Below the pieces are notes generated by a model, which was not told the DNA's origin, searched no databases, and was given only the letters and a program-made list of their open reading frames with translations. From assembly GCF_016859285.1 (NCBI RefSeq), contig NC_053415.1:14339501-14403500 (forward strand): DNA of 64,000 nucleotides, in the 5' to 3' direction. Each line of letters begins with the position of its first letter. Position 1 is the stretch's first letter. The translations under genes and the position numbers were made by a program. Source of the DNA: Xiphias gladius (lineage: Eukaryota; Chordata; Actinopteri; Istiophoriformes; Xiphiidae). Below are positions 40,301 to 55,300 of this stretch, piece after piece.

Positions 40301-43300
40301 CCATATTTTTCCATTTCTCCTTGAAACACATTGAAGCTGCCATTGCCACCTTCACAGTCTGATATCAGCCTCATGTTGCTCATTCACACTGTTTGGATAT
40401 GATGGATTGCCTGTCGAGCTGGCCTTGGTTTTATATAACAATGATCCCATCATCAGTAATAGAGTGGGCGATGCCAGTGCTGCCCATCGGCTGTTCTGTT
40501 GCATGGACTGAAATCTTTTGTACAGTGAATCACTCTCAACAATGTTAGGTGTCTGTTTGCAAACTCTTATTTGTCTTATTGTTCTACTTTATGAGGAAAT
40601 TCAGCCTTTTGTTGCATGTCATCTAGCGCAAATTCTTATGGGTGTGGTAATTACTGATTGTTCTTCTGATCTCTATTTTTTTTCTTGTTGATCACCTAGT
40701 TTGAAACAGTCTAGTATTCACACCGGCAACCCTTGGCCACCTTACAAGGAGAGGACTCCTCTACACCCGTGTTACAAAGGCCTAATCAAGCTGTTGCACT
40801 GCAAGACACTGCACATAGTGATATTCACTCTTCTGTACAAGGTGAGCCTTTCAACGACTATCCATGTGATAATACAGTGCTGCCCCGGCAACTCAATTTA
40901 CTCCTTGAGCTAAATCAGAAGCATTTCTGTTTGCCATATTTAAGTGGTGCACAAGTAATATGACTTGGCAATTAATTGGTGGTGCTATGTTACAAGATAT
41001 TTGTACAATTAAGGACTGACAAAACACAGAAGGTGCAGCACAAAATGAGCAGATCTCATTATGTAGATGAGGCATAATGTAGAAACAAAAAGACAAAGAC
41101 AATGATAGTCAAGCAGTTGTTTAATCGCAACAGCATTGGCATAGTTGGAATCAGGAATTTGGGAGATCATATTTGTACCATTACAGTTCAGAGAGTTTTA
41201 CCAAATGATAAATGGTGATAAACTTGCAGGTTTTACATGTTTTTCAGTTTAAACTAATTGTTCAATATGTTCTAGATATGGATGGATCATCAGAACATGT
41301 CTGAGCATGTGCTGTGCATGGTGCTGTACCTGATTGAGCTGGGCTTGGACAACCAAGTTCAAGACAACAAGGAGGATGAGGTGGGATATGGAGGCTGTGA
41401 GTTGTGGCGAGTCTTTTCACTGTGTAGACTGCAAAACAGCGTCCTACAAAATGCGTATCTTATGCTTCCAGGAGCCTTGCATTGAGGAGCACTGCCATGA
41501 CAGCTGGTTCCCTGGCACCAACCTCCTTTCCAATCTGCACCATGTCATCAACTTCGTGAGGGTTCGGGTTCCTGAGACGGCCCCTGAAGTGAAGAGAGAA
41601 GCCCCTCCCAGCACCAGTACTGAAGCTTCCTCTTATGGCCAGGTAAAAAGTAGCTGGGTCTAAAGGCTGAGCCAAATTACGGTCCCATTAATTACACTGC
41701 AGTGTCAAAGTAATAAAAAACAACTGGAATTGAGACTTGTAGTGACTATTCTAGCTCTGTGTGTTATTAACTTTATACTGCCTGCCAGGACAAAATGGCA
41801 GTGGCTGGAGAAGAAAGCTGAGCATCTCAATGCTGAAGCACATTTCTCAGGAAACCCAAGCTCAAAGCGCAGTGATTATTGAAGTTGAATTCATCGGTTG
41901 TCCAAAAACACACTCCTTGGGGATGACAAAGTTTCTGTACATCTGATGGATTGTATTAGAAGGCAATTGTCTGCTTAAAGGCTGGGTTAACCCATTGGCC
42001 GCTGTTTGGGGTACATACCATATGCAAGTGCCAGGACCAGCGAGTCCCCGGTCCGATTCCCTGCTCGCTAGACCTTTTGCTGAAAGTCATTCCCCTATTC
42101 TTTTTCCCCGCATTTCCTGTCTCTCTCCACTATCAAATAGAGGAAACAAATGCCCAAAAAATTACTTTTTTTTTTTTTTCTCTCTCTCTAAGTGTTAGCC
42201 ATAAACACTTGATAAGTGTAGAGCATGCCAGGCCTGCGTTGCTGTCAGTTTTGTTTTGGTATCTTTCTGTCCTCCAGCATTCAATGAACCAACTCAGTTG
42301 TGGCTGGGCGTTGTGTCCACAATTCGGCACATACAATGGCACATTTCACTTCTGCCCAATTAAGTTAATGGCTCTGTGTGACAAATTAACGAAATAACGT
42401 GTGCCAATTGCGTTGTAAACAATATCGATTTTATAAACCTATTTCACACACGTGTAGTGGATGAATCCAAACAGAGAAGGCACTGTAGTGTCTGTACCAA
42501 CACTTAAAAGCTGTGAAAATATTGAATTAAAGTTAGCATTTCCCTCATCTGCTGCTGTTTGATTATCAAATGATAATGTCACACCTGCCATTTGCACTCC
42601 ATTCAACTGAGTTTCACCATCCTTTTCACTGTGTAACAAGTGGCACGCCCGCATGGCCAAATGGAGCGCAGCCAAAGACACAGGCTTGTCATCAGCATGA
42701 GGTTGCCAGGCACCCAGTGGAAACTACAGGAAGTCACTGCTCCTGGCTAAGAAATAGTTTGGCACGACCCCGTGTAAAACCACTACTTTGTGATGTAAAC
42801 AAATTGTGTTGCTTTGGTTTTTGTGTAGATTAGTCTTAATTAATGAACTTTAGAGGTGCTGGTTGGCTAGCTGTTTCCAGAATTAGTGCTACGCTAAGCT
42901 AACGGGCCCCTGGCTTCATGTTTGTGGTAAAGGCATGAGAGTGGTACCCTCAGCAAGAAATTAAGCAAGCGTATTTCCAGAAATGTTAAACTACTGATTT
43001 AAATAATTCACCAACCTAGTAAATACTAATTAAAATAGTCTTTCCCGCAGTACTTAATACATAGACCAGAAAATTACATATGAGTAAGTTACCTTGTCAG
43101 ACTTTACAAGTGTTGTTGACAAAGTTTAGGGTCACAGCCTTGAAAGACTTATATTGGACTTGTATGATATTGTTTTTTTACATTTTGTTTGAGCTCAGCC
43201 CTGGCATGGTAGGCTTTATCATCTTACATTGTTTGTTTGGTACCTTCATGTTTCTCTTACATATCATTATTATTATTTTTGTTCATTTTGCTGTACTCGC

Positions 43301-46300
43301 TCCACAGAACTCCAGGCGTCTTACAGGGAATTGGAGAGAGGTAGCTGTCTGCACCCATTTTTATTAAAAAAAAAAAAAGTCTGATGGCTCTGATGCCACT
43401 AGCAGCTGTCTGTTCTGTCTTTTTTTATGAAAGAATTTCTGTGCACGTGTTTGTTTTGTGCTTTTCAAAGGAGGTCTGCCTTGGTGTTTTATGGCGTATG
43501 TATGAAGTCATGCTTCAGCAGTTCCCCTCCCTCTCGACTGCTGAAACTAATTACGTGTGTAATGCAGGTTTGGGTAAATGCTTTTTAACCGCATGTCAGT
43601 ATGATTGATGTTGCCGTGACTAGGTTATATGATGTATGTTTATTTAACAGTGCAGCTCAGGTCCTTTTTGTCAGGTCAGGTCAGGGCAATCGTTCAGAGG
43701 GCTTGTGTGCTTTTACATTAGGATAATTAAATATTTTCCAGCAGTCTGGTTTTTCTGAACACTATCAGCAAAGGTATATGTGAGACATCAGCTGAGATTT
43801 TACCATGAATTTAATTGGATTTTTATATGTATTGTTCCTATCTCACTATAGTAATGAAGCACCTCTTCAATCCATCAAACTGTATCAGACTTTTAGTGAT
43901 GTAATTTTAGGAGATGGTGTTTGTGCTGAAAGACAGGTCTACCAAAGCACCCAGATAAAGGTGGAATTTGACTGGATGTTGATAACAAAGTTTTTCCTTT
44001 CTCTCTGTTTGCATATTGTGTTGTAACGGTGTGGGCTTGATACTTGATGTGTATCAAGTGTTGTAAAATGTGTGTGACAGTATTTATGCACCATACGTGT
44101 TTACAGTAGGTTCTTGTAGCTTAAATCATAAAACATGGCATTAACACTGCCAGGCTTAGATCACCCATGTAAGGTGTTTCATTTAAAAATGTTCATTAAA
44201 TATTTAATTTATATAAATAAATGTATATGTTCAATGCTTTTCTAGAACCTGCGTGAAGCTCAGGTGTTCAGCCTTGTGGCGGAGCGCAGGAGGAAGTTCC
44301 AGGAGATAATTAACCGCAGCAACACTGAAGCCACTCAGGTTGTCAGGCCCAAGAGCTCCTCAACACGCTGGGTCCCACCGGGCACACCCCCCCAGCTGGT
44401 GACAGAGATCCTGGAGATCCGAGAAAGCATGCTGTCCCTCCTCATTAAGCTCCACCAGAAATTGTCGTCCAAGCAGAACTCTCTGTCGGCATCCTGGCTA
44501 GAGGATATGGACATGAGCCGTCACGCTCATGGCGATGGCATTACAGCCATTGAGCGCATCCTTACCAAGGCAGCCACGCGCAGCTGCCAAATCAAGCGTA
44601 GCATCCAGGACATTTGTGGAAAGGTGTGTCCGCCAGTGCCACCAAAGAAGAATAGTCCCACTGACAAGAAAACCATGGATAAAGAAGAGAGGTAATGTAA
44701 TCTGCAATTGATTTCCCTTTGTATAGCTTCTTTTAGCATAGTAATATTGCCAGTTATTATCCATGCAATGGTTGCATATTGATATTGTGTCCATACAGCT
44801 ACTTGAACAGGAAGTTGTATCACCATTTATATTATTATACTTTCTAATCCAAATAAGACAAATAATTTTGTTCATAAAACTACAAGAATTGTATTACAGT
44901 ATTACATTGTAATTGCAACAACAGCTCAAAGCAAGTCGTCTGCAAGGACAATGAATGTGTATCAAGTCACTTTTTTTTTCTTTTATATATCTGCTGCAAG
45001 GAAGAGGTTTGAGTCAAATAGAATGCAAATTGAAGGAAGTGATAATTCACACAGCCTTTCACATTATATCTTTTAAACAGCTATACTGATCACTGTGGCA
45101 AATATTCTGTATGTCACCATTAATATGTGGCCAGAGCTGCAACTGATTAATCCTCTTTGTTAGCTAAATTTTCAAGATTTTTTTTTTTTTTTTTTTGACT
45201 TTTCACCTCAAATTAACCCACTAGTCTGTATCTCCCATTTTCCTCCTCTAATGATGATGGAATTGACTAAAAAAACATTTGATAACGGACTTTTTTTGGG
45301 GTTGACTTCACCCATTCGCCCATTCACATGAACTAGAGTGGTTTCCATTGTAATAGTCAGTGCGGTCATTGGCAGTGAGAAGTGAGAAGCTGCTGCCCAT
45401 TCCTCACGCTGGTTGTCGGCACCCCAGAAGCCATCAGTGAAAATTATTGAGCTGCGACGCTCCTGTCAGCATTTGTTCATGTTCTCTTATTAGGGACTTA
45501 ATTTATAGTCAGCTCTCGCCTCTAAGTCTGCAGAGTGGGGCTCAACCCACCATATTAGTTTAATAATCACCCTTTCCAACTTTAACAACACAGCTTTGTT
45601 GAAATCAGATACCTGCTACGTAAGTAACAGTATCCCTGCTACCATGAAGAATCTGTTGCACATGCTGAGGGTGATCAGGGGACACGTGCCCTGCACAACA
45701 GACATGCTTATTCCCAGGAAACTGTACTGCATTTTTGAAGTGGAAAGGTAGTAAATAACTATCTTAAATGGATAAAGTGGTTGCCAGGAACTGGTATAAA
45801 ATCCCTGATTTCACTTACTGTGTGTATCTTCTCTCATGGAAATTATTGGATTGTTTCAGTAAATTCTCACTGGTAGAAATAACATGATTTTCAAAAGTCT
45901 TATTTCACTAGACTGTAAAAACTGGGTTGCTGTTCACATTGCTGCATATTCATCAAATAGTATTTTTCTTTCAGACGCCAGAGGGCTAGAGAGAGACAGC
46001 AGAAACTGCTCGCTGAATTTGCCTCCAGGCAGAAGAGTTTCATGGAAACAGCTATGGATGTTGGTAAGAAAAGGCCAGCTAACCCTTTTTGCCAACTCGT
46101 TGCCTCAATTTTATGGTCGTACAGCTTTCAATTGCTAACATATCATTTGCAGGAGCCACTGCCCAAATTCTGTTTGCATTGTTTGTTTTCCTCCTAACAT
46201 GGCAGGACGCTCTGCATAAGCAGAAAAGCAGCAGTGCGGCACATGTGCTAAAAATATCTTTACTTGGTACACTTACTGTAACATAGTTGTAAATCACAGT

Positions 46301-49300
46301 GCAGTATTCAGTCTACAATAACCTCGCCAAACATTCAAGTGAAGAATGGTGAATATATTTTTTATTAAGTTACTGACTCACCTCAGTTAACACATGTATA
46401 AGGTGAGATGTGTGGTGCAGGTGCTTAACAAGTGCACCTAAACTTCTCATTTCTTTCTAATCTAGCATGCTTGAAAACATGCAGAATTTTTGGACAGTCA
46501 CAAATTAAGTGCTGTTTTTTTTGTTGTTGTTTTTTTTTTTGTTGTTGTTTTTTTTTGTTTTTTTTTCTTTCTCCAAGTCTGATGTTTTAGTATAATTTTT
46601 ATTATCAGTTTAATGTCAGTGAAATAAACTAATTTCTCTGGGCAGTCTTTTATTGACTACAGAGCTCCTTCTTTGTATAAACAAGCAGAACTAACTATCA
46701 CTGTAGAATGATAATCCACAATTTGCACAGAGCACTGTTCTGGATCTAAATGCCTTCAGCAAGAATGTCTGACAGAATGTGCTTATCAAGCTTGGTTTGT
46801 TCTGACATAGGTGTACAAGGCTTTTATAAAAGCACAAAACACACATTAATACTTTTTGTTTGAAGGACATCTTGCTACTGTGGCACTTAAAGAAAAGCGC
46901 TGTGGCTGAAATAAACCTGTCATTGCTATTCCTTTTACACCAGGGCAAGGTGACAGTGGTCCGAGTCCATGCTTGTGCTTTCTGTGGGCCTGTTAGGAGA
47001 AATTGAGAGGAGAGTGCTCCTGTGGGATTGTGGGTGGCTGCCGGCTGAGGGCACATAGGATCAAAACGCTATTAGTGGGCTGGACTCCGAGGGCCCACTC
47101 TGACACAACATGTTTAGTGAATGAATAATGAGTACTGTGATCAGATGGACCATTCTGGCAGGACTGTATTCTGACCTCTTTCAGCAGACTTCTTCCTGAG
47201 CAGTAACTTCAGTTGCTTTGCTTCAATCTTACTGCTGGTATTGCATCACCTGAACTGAAGTAAAATTTAAATGTAGTCGAGAGATGACTATATAAATGAA
47301 TTAAGTGAATGCAATGTAGGATGTTTGTAGATATCTTTGAATATGCCTACAATATAGCATTTGGCATTATTTTCTTCAGGACTGAATCATAATTAAAGTA
47401 TTTCTCCCCGTGTCCGCCATTCTCCTGCATAAAGTCCTGATAACTATGGTCATAGAAGTACTACGTTTAAGGCAGCTGGACTTGCTGTTTGGTCTTGAAG
47501 TCAGCCTTGAAACCAAATTTTGCCACAGAATAAACCGAAGGTCACTTAGAAACCTTGGAATTATATCTGCAATAGTAGGAACCTCTGCTCTTATATTTAT
47601 CTCTGGGTGTTTTGTGTTTTACATGGAAACTGGTGTGGCTGCTGAAAAAAATAAATCTTAGATGAGGGACTTAATCCCAGAGAGGCAGAGTGGTATTATG
47701 TATATCTGTTTTTGTTATTCATGAATAGCTACTTTATTACTGTAAAACTTGCATGTATTAAGGGGCCAGTTCACTCAAACTACTAAAAAAAAACCCCATT
47801 GTTCACTTGCCCCCAGTCATTAATTAATCATGCAGATCGTTTTGGTTACTCTGGATACTCTGGAGTTTTTGTTATAACTGCTTTCTACTGAAGAAATAAT
47901 CCCTATGCAAACTAACAGTGTGGTCTGGTGATTATTCAGAGTATGCTGGATGCTCTCTCTGGAAAGAGAGATTGCAGTTGAACTTTTAAACATCACGTTT
48001 CAATGCACTACACTCCAATTGTATTGTATCCAATTGTATTCGGGTGGAGGCATAAATCTCAAAGAAAGATATGACAAAAACCTGACCAAATTAAACCAAA
48101 CCTATCTGCAATTCTAGATAGAGGTTAGTGAGATCATAATTTGTGTGAAATCTCCCCTTTAAATCAGTTTGCTGTTTATTAGGTCTAGTGTTTGTTGTAC
48201 TGTTGACTTAAGATGTGTTTAGTGGTGCTGTATGTCATCATTATCCTAATAGGTTTTCTCCAAAAACAATCTAACATTTGATAATTTGTAGCTCTATTGC
48301 GTGCATACAATACTTTAAAGAGGAATCACATAGTTATGCTGTAGCAAGCATATGGCATCAGCACAACAACAGTCTCTCTCCTTGGCATCTTATCTTTTGT
48401 GTGCGCGTGTGCGCGTGTGCATGTGTGTCTGTGTGCATACATGTGTGCGCGCGCATGCGCATCTGTGTACTTGGATGGCCTGGAGCTAAAGCTGTAGTGT
48501 TGACATTGAATGCAAACAGCTTTCATTTCCCCAGGAACATAGTGACCTCTCCTGAGAGCGTATTCTTCCAAAAGGCAATAAATCAATTTCCAACACAGCT
48601 TGACATTTCTACACAATACTTACTGCTCAAATTGAACGCAGTTCTTAACATTTAAAACTAATTTCACATCAGTAATTAATTTCTATTGTTGTGCCAATCA
48701 TGCAAATAGGAGTAGCAGAGAGGGAATTTCTTTATATTCTTAATAGTGATATATGACCGTTACATACTTCATTGATCAAGTCCCATTTTGGCTGTCTATC
48801 CCCATTCTTCTTCCCATAGCTGTTTTTAAGGAAGCAATGCATCGGAATTCTTGAATACACCAAAAGATCATAGTCAGAAGTATGTTCTTAGACTCGGCTA
48901 ATGTCAGTGTACATTCGAGAGGAGTTGTGTAATTGAGTATGGTAATTCTCAACTGCGTGGTTGCATGGCTTGCACTCAGTCCCTTCATGGACTGTTGCCT
49001 TAATTTCTATCCCACCCAAAGGAAAGCCTTTCATACCACATTACCTCCTAAATGTTTTTGTTTTTTGCCCACCCACATTGAAAACGAATAAAAACTTCTC
49101 AGAATTTTCTCAAAATTTCTTTTAGTAATTATTGGCTTAGAGTGTATCCCATTGTTACAGTTTTATGTTTATAGTATTAATAATTTTATGTTATCACTGT
49201 TGTGCCATATTTTGTCTGAAAGTATTCGTGAGGAAGCTTTTGCAAACTTAGATTTTAAGGTTTTATCTTTTTTTTTTTTTTTTGTGACAGAATCCCCTGA

Positions 49301-52300
49301 CACTGAGGCAGCCATGGATCTAGGAGCATCTGAAGTAATGGAGTCTGAGGTTCTCTATGACTGCGTGATCTGTGGCCAGAGTGGACCTTCCACTGAGGAC
49401 CGTCCCACTGGCCTAGTAGTTCTCCTCCAGGCATCCTCGGGTACTGCGCTTCCCAGTATCTCCCTCTTCCAATTTCACTGTCTTGATTTTGTTGTACAGT
49501 CATGAATAACTGGCAATTTAGAGCCTGGCCGGGTCAAATTCACAGGAGAAGACCTTCACAGACATCACATTCCATTTATCTATTTTGCGGTCCTGAAAAA
49601 ACAGTTATTCATAGCACCTTTGATCCACCATATTGGGAATCAAATTTTTAATAGGCAGTTTAACCGTTGTTTTAATTGGGTCATTTATCATTCATGTTGA
49701 TCCCAGCTAACTTGTATGTGGAACCTACTCTTGTAAGAGGTCATTTCTTTTCCATTTTTGTGGACAGGAGAGGATCACTCACTGTCATCCAAATAAATGG
49801 CATTTTTGATTAATAACTAGTCACACTGTAAAACGGTTCAGAAGGCTCTGACCTCAACGTCAAAAAACATCTTGTAAAATCTACCACCAATTACTAATAG
49901 CAGGTCCATTATAGTATACAATTATATTGTCCTTTCTGGTGACCAGATACCATCATCAGTAAAAGCTGTACATTTTTCTATTGTGATGTTGTTAGTGAAT
50001 TGTTTTGCATTGTGGTATGAAAAGCATAAACATATAAATTTGGTTGCTGGGAGCTAATGGCAAAGAATACTGTATAGGGCTTAAATGATTAGGGCATTTA
50101 TTGATTAGTCAATCCATGGAACATTAATCCATAATCCATTCATTGTTTTTTAATTTATTTATCAAGTAAAAGTGCCAAACTGTCTCTTGATTCAGCTGCA
50201 AAGCTACTGCTTTTGGGACATTTTTGCTTTTTTTCTGTTTTGAAAAAAAATTAAATTTGAAGATGTAATTTTGGGATTTGATAAATTATGACAGGCATTA
50301 TTTGCTGTTTCCTAGATTTAAAAAGAAAATCTAAATGATTAATCAAGAAAAGGGGGAAAAAACCAACGGATTAATCGATTAGCATAATTAATTGTAAATT
50401 GCAGCCCTGATACTGTTTGAACTCTGATCACAATCCTTTAACTTTTTTACATAAATACTTAATAAGATTCATCATCACTCATCACTGGCTTCTATGATTG
50501 TCTTTCAGTGCTCGGGCATCGCTGCAAAAACACAGAAGCTAAGAAGCTGCCGACAAGTGATGAAGAGCACATCTACCCTGCAGACACGTGTGGAGTGGCT
50601 CATGATGTCAGGCTCACGCTCATGCAACGATTCTTCAAAGATGTGGGTGTATCGCAGAAAATATTTCCAGCTTTACATAAGAGAGACAAAAGGCTGAATG
50701 TGCTTAGAACACTACTAGGGATATTGATTTTTGTGTTTTAAAATGACAGCTTTAGCAGCTCTAATTACAGAGTCCCCATTCTGTCTATGAATTTCTTGAC
50801 ACTGGGTTTACATGCATGTTAGCAAAGTAAGCATTGAAATCCGCTGAACACCTGAAGAAACTGTATGATGTTGGATGGTCGTTGTAAGTGAAGGCATGTC
50901 TGCCTGTGGTAGTCACAGTTGTAGGCCAGCTAATGATTGTCATGTGTAACCACTTTCAAGACACAACATTGTGTGACAAACAGCAGAATAAAAGTGCATA
51001 TAGCATTAGGCAATAATCACTCAAAACTAAAACTATAAAGCCTAGTTTAAAATGACTGTGACCTAACTATTTTCATTCGCTGTACCTAGAATTCCTTATT
51101 CCAACCACTCTAAACCAACAATGATTAAACTAGCTGACTTGGATATAGCAAATATAGTGCTGATTATTTACTTTTGTCGTCTAGTTGTTAGTGAAAAGAA
51201 GTTGCCTTTTAAATACCTCATAACGCACAGCAGAATAACACAAGCTAGTTTATTTTCACTTTGTTATGTGGTGTTTAGTGTAGTTTGTTAATTCAAACAT
51301 TTTTTAAAAAAATCCTCAGCACCGCAAAATAAACAAATGGTCCAGGAGGTTGAATGCTTGAAGACCTATTTACATGCTCTAATTGATGTGGTTTTTCTCT
51401 TTTGAATTCTGTAGAGTTCTTGTCTGCAGTCTGTGTCGATAGGTTGGGATGGGGGCGTCTACGTCCAGACCTGTGGACACACTTTGCATATAGATTGCCA
51501 CAAGTCATACATGGAGTCTCTGAGGGTAAGAGAAAGCATGGACCCTGTAAAATGATTAGTTAGTTGATTAACAGTTAATCAATCATTAAAATTATTAGTC
51601 AAGTGAATATACCCATTTTCTAATTATGGCTAGTTAAATGGGAGAAATTTCTTAATTATCGTTTTATGATCAGAAATTCAGTACTGCTTTTTTTAGCATT
51701 ACTTAAAGGACGAATTGATGAAAATCACCGGAGGTCCAGAACCACTATTTGTTGATACTTTCCTAATGTAGATGCAGTATGGACTACAGATTTTGGGTCA
51801 AAATTTCAGAAATTGTGCAATCCTGAATATTATACATAAATTTGCTTTGTAAAAGCCTCATACGAGTTGCCTCTTTCAAGTTTTGAGTTGAGATTGCATA
51901 GGTCAAATTAAACTTTCACATATTTTTTTTGTTTGTTTGTTTGTTTTTATTTTTATTTTTCAGAATGACCAGGTCCTCCAGGGTTTCTCTGTTGACAAGG
52001 GTGAATTTACCTGCCCACTCTGTCGACAGTTTGCCAATAGTGTCCTTCCCTGTCGCCCTGGGCGTGGCACAGAGGCTGGTGCCTGGCACACGCCTACAAA
52101 CAAGAAGATGTGTGTGCTTGTAAAGGAGGTAGAAGATCTTCAAGAGAAACTTGGCCTTTTCCCTGTAAGTTTTACAATAAAGCCAGGAGTTTATCACTAA
52201 AAGCATCCTGTATGTTTTACACAGCTGTGCTTTTAACACAGTCAACTCCTTAGTGGCTGTTGGTAACATGGACTGTGATTATAATTGGTACCAACAAACA

Positions 52301-55300
52301 GCTTATGCCAAATCGTAGGGGGTGTTGACCATTGATGCAGATGGAAACAGGGTGGTCAATTCTCTCAGGAATTCAGAAACAAGCACCTGCCATCCTTGAA
52401 GTGTCAGTGTTTCCCAGATCCAGCAGTACAATTGTGTTTCATTGTTTTTTGCATGTTTTATCCAGATTATTACAATTAACTGTATATACTTGATCAATCA
52501 AATATTTCTTCACAGCATGTTTTAGTATTACAAGAGTTAAGTAATAATCACAATGCATTTCAGTTGTGTTCAGAGTAACTATTGTTGCTTAACAATACAT
52601 TTATAAATGCAGATTGATTTGAAATCTCTACACTGCAATACCGTGGAACTACAATATCACTTTGTTACTTGGAAATCAATTTTATTTTAAGTTTCAGTTC
52701 TCTGAGTTAGTTTTCATACTGCTTGGGAATGACTGAAACCCTTACCTCAAAACACACTGAAAAATCTAAAACATTGCAGAATGCCTCGCTAAAGTACTGG
52801 GTTGGCCCTTTAACAGATGGTCTGCAAGATCAGTCTAAATAGGTTTTTTAAACCTGAAATTGGAACAAACATCTAAGTACTCATCATGGCAGAAGATTGT
52901 GTGTCTTTAAGTTGACATGCCATTTTCTCCCAACACTTCAAAACAGATTCAGGGGAATAAAATACAGGTTATACAATTGCAGAGCTCTTTTATTAAAAGG
53001 GTTAACAACTATGAGCTCATCTATATTGCTCAGGGCATGCATTGGAATCATTCTTTCTTTGATGGACCATTACAGTACGTATTGATTCTTAAATGCCCTT
53101 CAGGTGTTTGTAAAATTCCTCTTTTGATTTGAAAGTCAGAAGTTTGAATTTATATGGTTTATAGGAACCCTGTGCTGTAGGAGTAGAATGAAGTAGAAAA
53201 AGATCTACATTTTGTAATTGATGTTTTTGAATTTGAAGACTTGTCCCTGTGGGTGTTTAGACTGTGCACAAGAAAACAGTTGAGCCATGCAAATTTAAGG
53301 TATCTGTTTACAAAGGGATACGCATGAAAAGCAGTTACCTGCTCTTCCTTTCAAAATAACTTTAGTAAAAGTTGGAAATGGACGTTTTCTTTGATTGTAT
53401 GCTACTGTAATACACTGTCCACAATCTTATTGTCAGACAGATAATTGGGAAGTTTTAACTATTGATGCTATAAAATCATTGTTTCAATTATCCCAAACTG
53501 CAGTCTAAACTGCCTATGGAGGGGGATAGAACATGAGAAAAGGAAATTTCAATAAAGATAAATTGTGACCAGTCCCATTGTCTCAGCTTGCTGTTAGCTG
53601 ATAACAGAAAGGTGAGTAGTGTAATTAGTCAGCACGTTTGATTACAGAGTGGATTATTGAGTTTATTGAAAATACCTTCAGTTTCAAACTTTGTCAAGAT
53701 TTTAAATTACAAGGGGGTTGTGGCCATAACTGTGATCTTCTCTCATTTTGAATTTTTGTGCAGGTTTCTGGAGTTGTGGATTTGATCAAAAAACGATTAT
53801 TTCTTAGCTTAGGGTAGCTCCAAAAGTTAATTATAGAAGAATTTTGACTTCATTTTGTTCTTATTTTTTTAAAGACGCAGTCCAACTTAAGTAAAGAGAT
53901 GGAGTTGGTTATCAAAGACATCAAGAATACCACTCAGAAGAAATACATGGACTATGGCAAGAACCCTGGCTCCCCTGACAATGATTTCCTCTTCATGTAC
54001 TCGGTAGCAAGGTAAGAGCAGAGTCACACTGTGATTAGATGGGATTCAGCTAATAGAACCCTCCTTAGCAGTGATTACATAAGTTTTACACTATATGTAA
54101 TTTACAAAGCCTTATTCTTGGGGTTGTGGTTATGTGTTGAACAAACTCCATTTTTGTAATTTCTAATGAAGTGATAAATTGAGAATCGCCAGCTCATCTT
54201 CGTCGCGGTGTCAGTGTGACCTTGGGAGTTGTCTTGACAGGGCAACAGCTCCGTAAGGTATCTCGAGGTAAATTGATCCGAAATGGTGGTTGTCTGGAGG
54301 GTATGCCCCATTATCACACTGGTTAGGTTTCCTGAGAAACGTTACAGTATGACAGGGTAATATACCTCAGATTCAGGAGGAGCAAGGCAGATTCTTTTGT
54401 GGATGTGGAACTGAAATCTTTAGTCTTATAAAGGTACTTTAGGGATGATTGAGTTTGCCCATCCAGTCTATGTAAGTTTTTGAGATCAGGATTGTGCCTT
54501 CTCACTGATTCTGTTTGTGATTTTTATTGACTGCTTCTCAGATGTGCTGGAGATTCTGTGTTCTGATGTAATTCTTCTTCAGCAGAAAGACTTTTGGGCT
54601 GGGTGGTTAGGCTTTGAGTTGGAAGTGAGGTGCTGCCCCATGAGAAGGGGTTTAAGTATTGACAGGCAGATTGGTACAGACTGTTGTGATGAAGTGGTAA
54701 CAAGGCCTGAAGCAAAAGCTCTTAATTTATTAGTTGATCTAAATTTCAGCCTTCACCTAATATCATGAGCTGTGGGTAGTAACTTTCATGTTATGAAACG
54801 GATAAGACACATTGATGACATTGATTTCTGTGTGGTTCTTTGGCTGAAAGAGTTTCCTTACAGGGTGTCTTAGCTCAGTGTTAGGTTAAAGTGCTCAGAG
54901 TAGAACTGCAGCTACTATGTGTTAAATGGAGACAGTTGATGTTGGTTTGGTATCAGCTCAGATGCCTCTTGAACACTTATTGTATATGGAGGTGTTCCAG
55001 GTACGTCCAACTGGGAGGCAACCATGGGACAAGCGTAGAGCAGGCAGGAGGGATCATATATCCCATGTTGCCTTGGACTTTCTCAGGATCCCTAAAAAGG
55101 AGCTAGATAACATAGCTGTGAAAAAGAACATTTTGGCTGCCTCATTTAGCATGCTGCTGGTGTGATCCAGACCTAGATAAGTGGCTGGAAATGGATAGAT
55201 TTGTCGATAAAACAAATGGTCATGTGCAAGTATATACATATGATTTGGTGTCCTTCCAGGCCAACCCACAAGGCAGTGTGGATGGGCTGTATATTGATCC

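Noticed and set aside
43384-43608. Cysteine-rich 74-codon open frame in ubr3 intron 22
   Set aside because: No start context, no domain, no splice sites in phase with neighbouring ubr3 exons.
45130-45260. Stretch starting 'agagctgcaactgattaat' as another copy of the repeat seen at 50078-50410
   Set aside because: Only the first 20 or so bases are similar, so I cannot support it as a copy.
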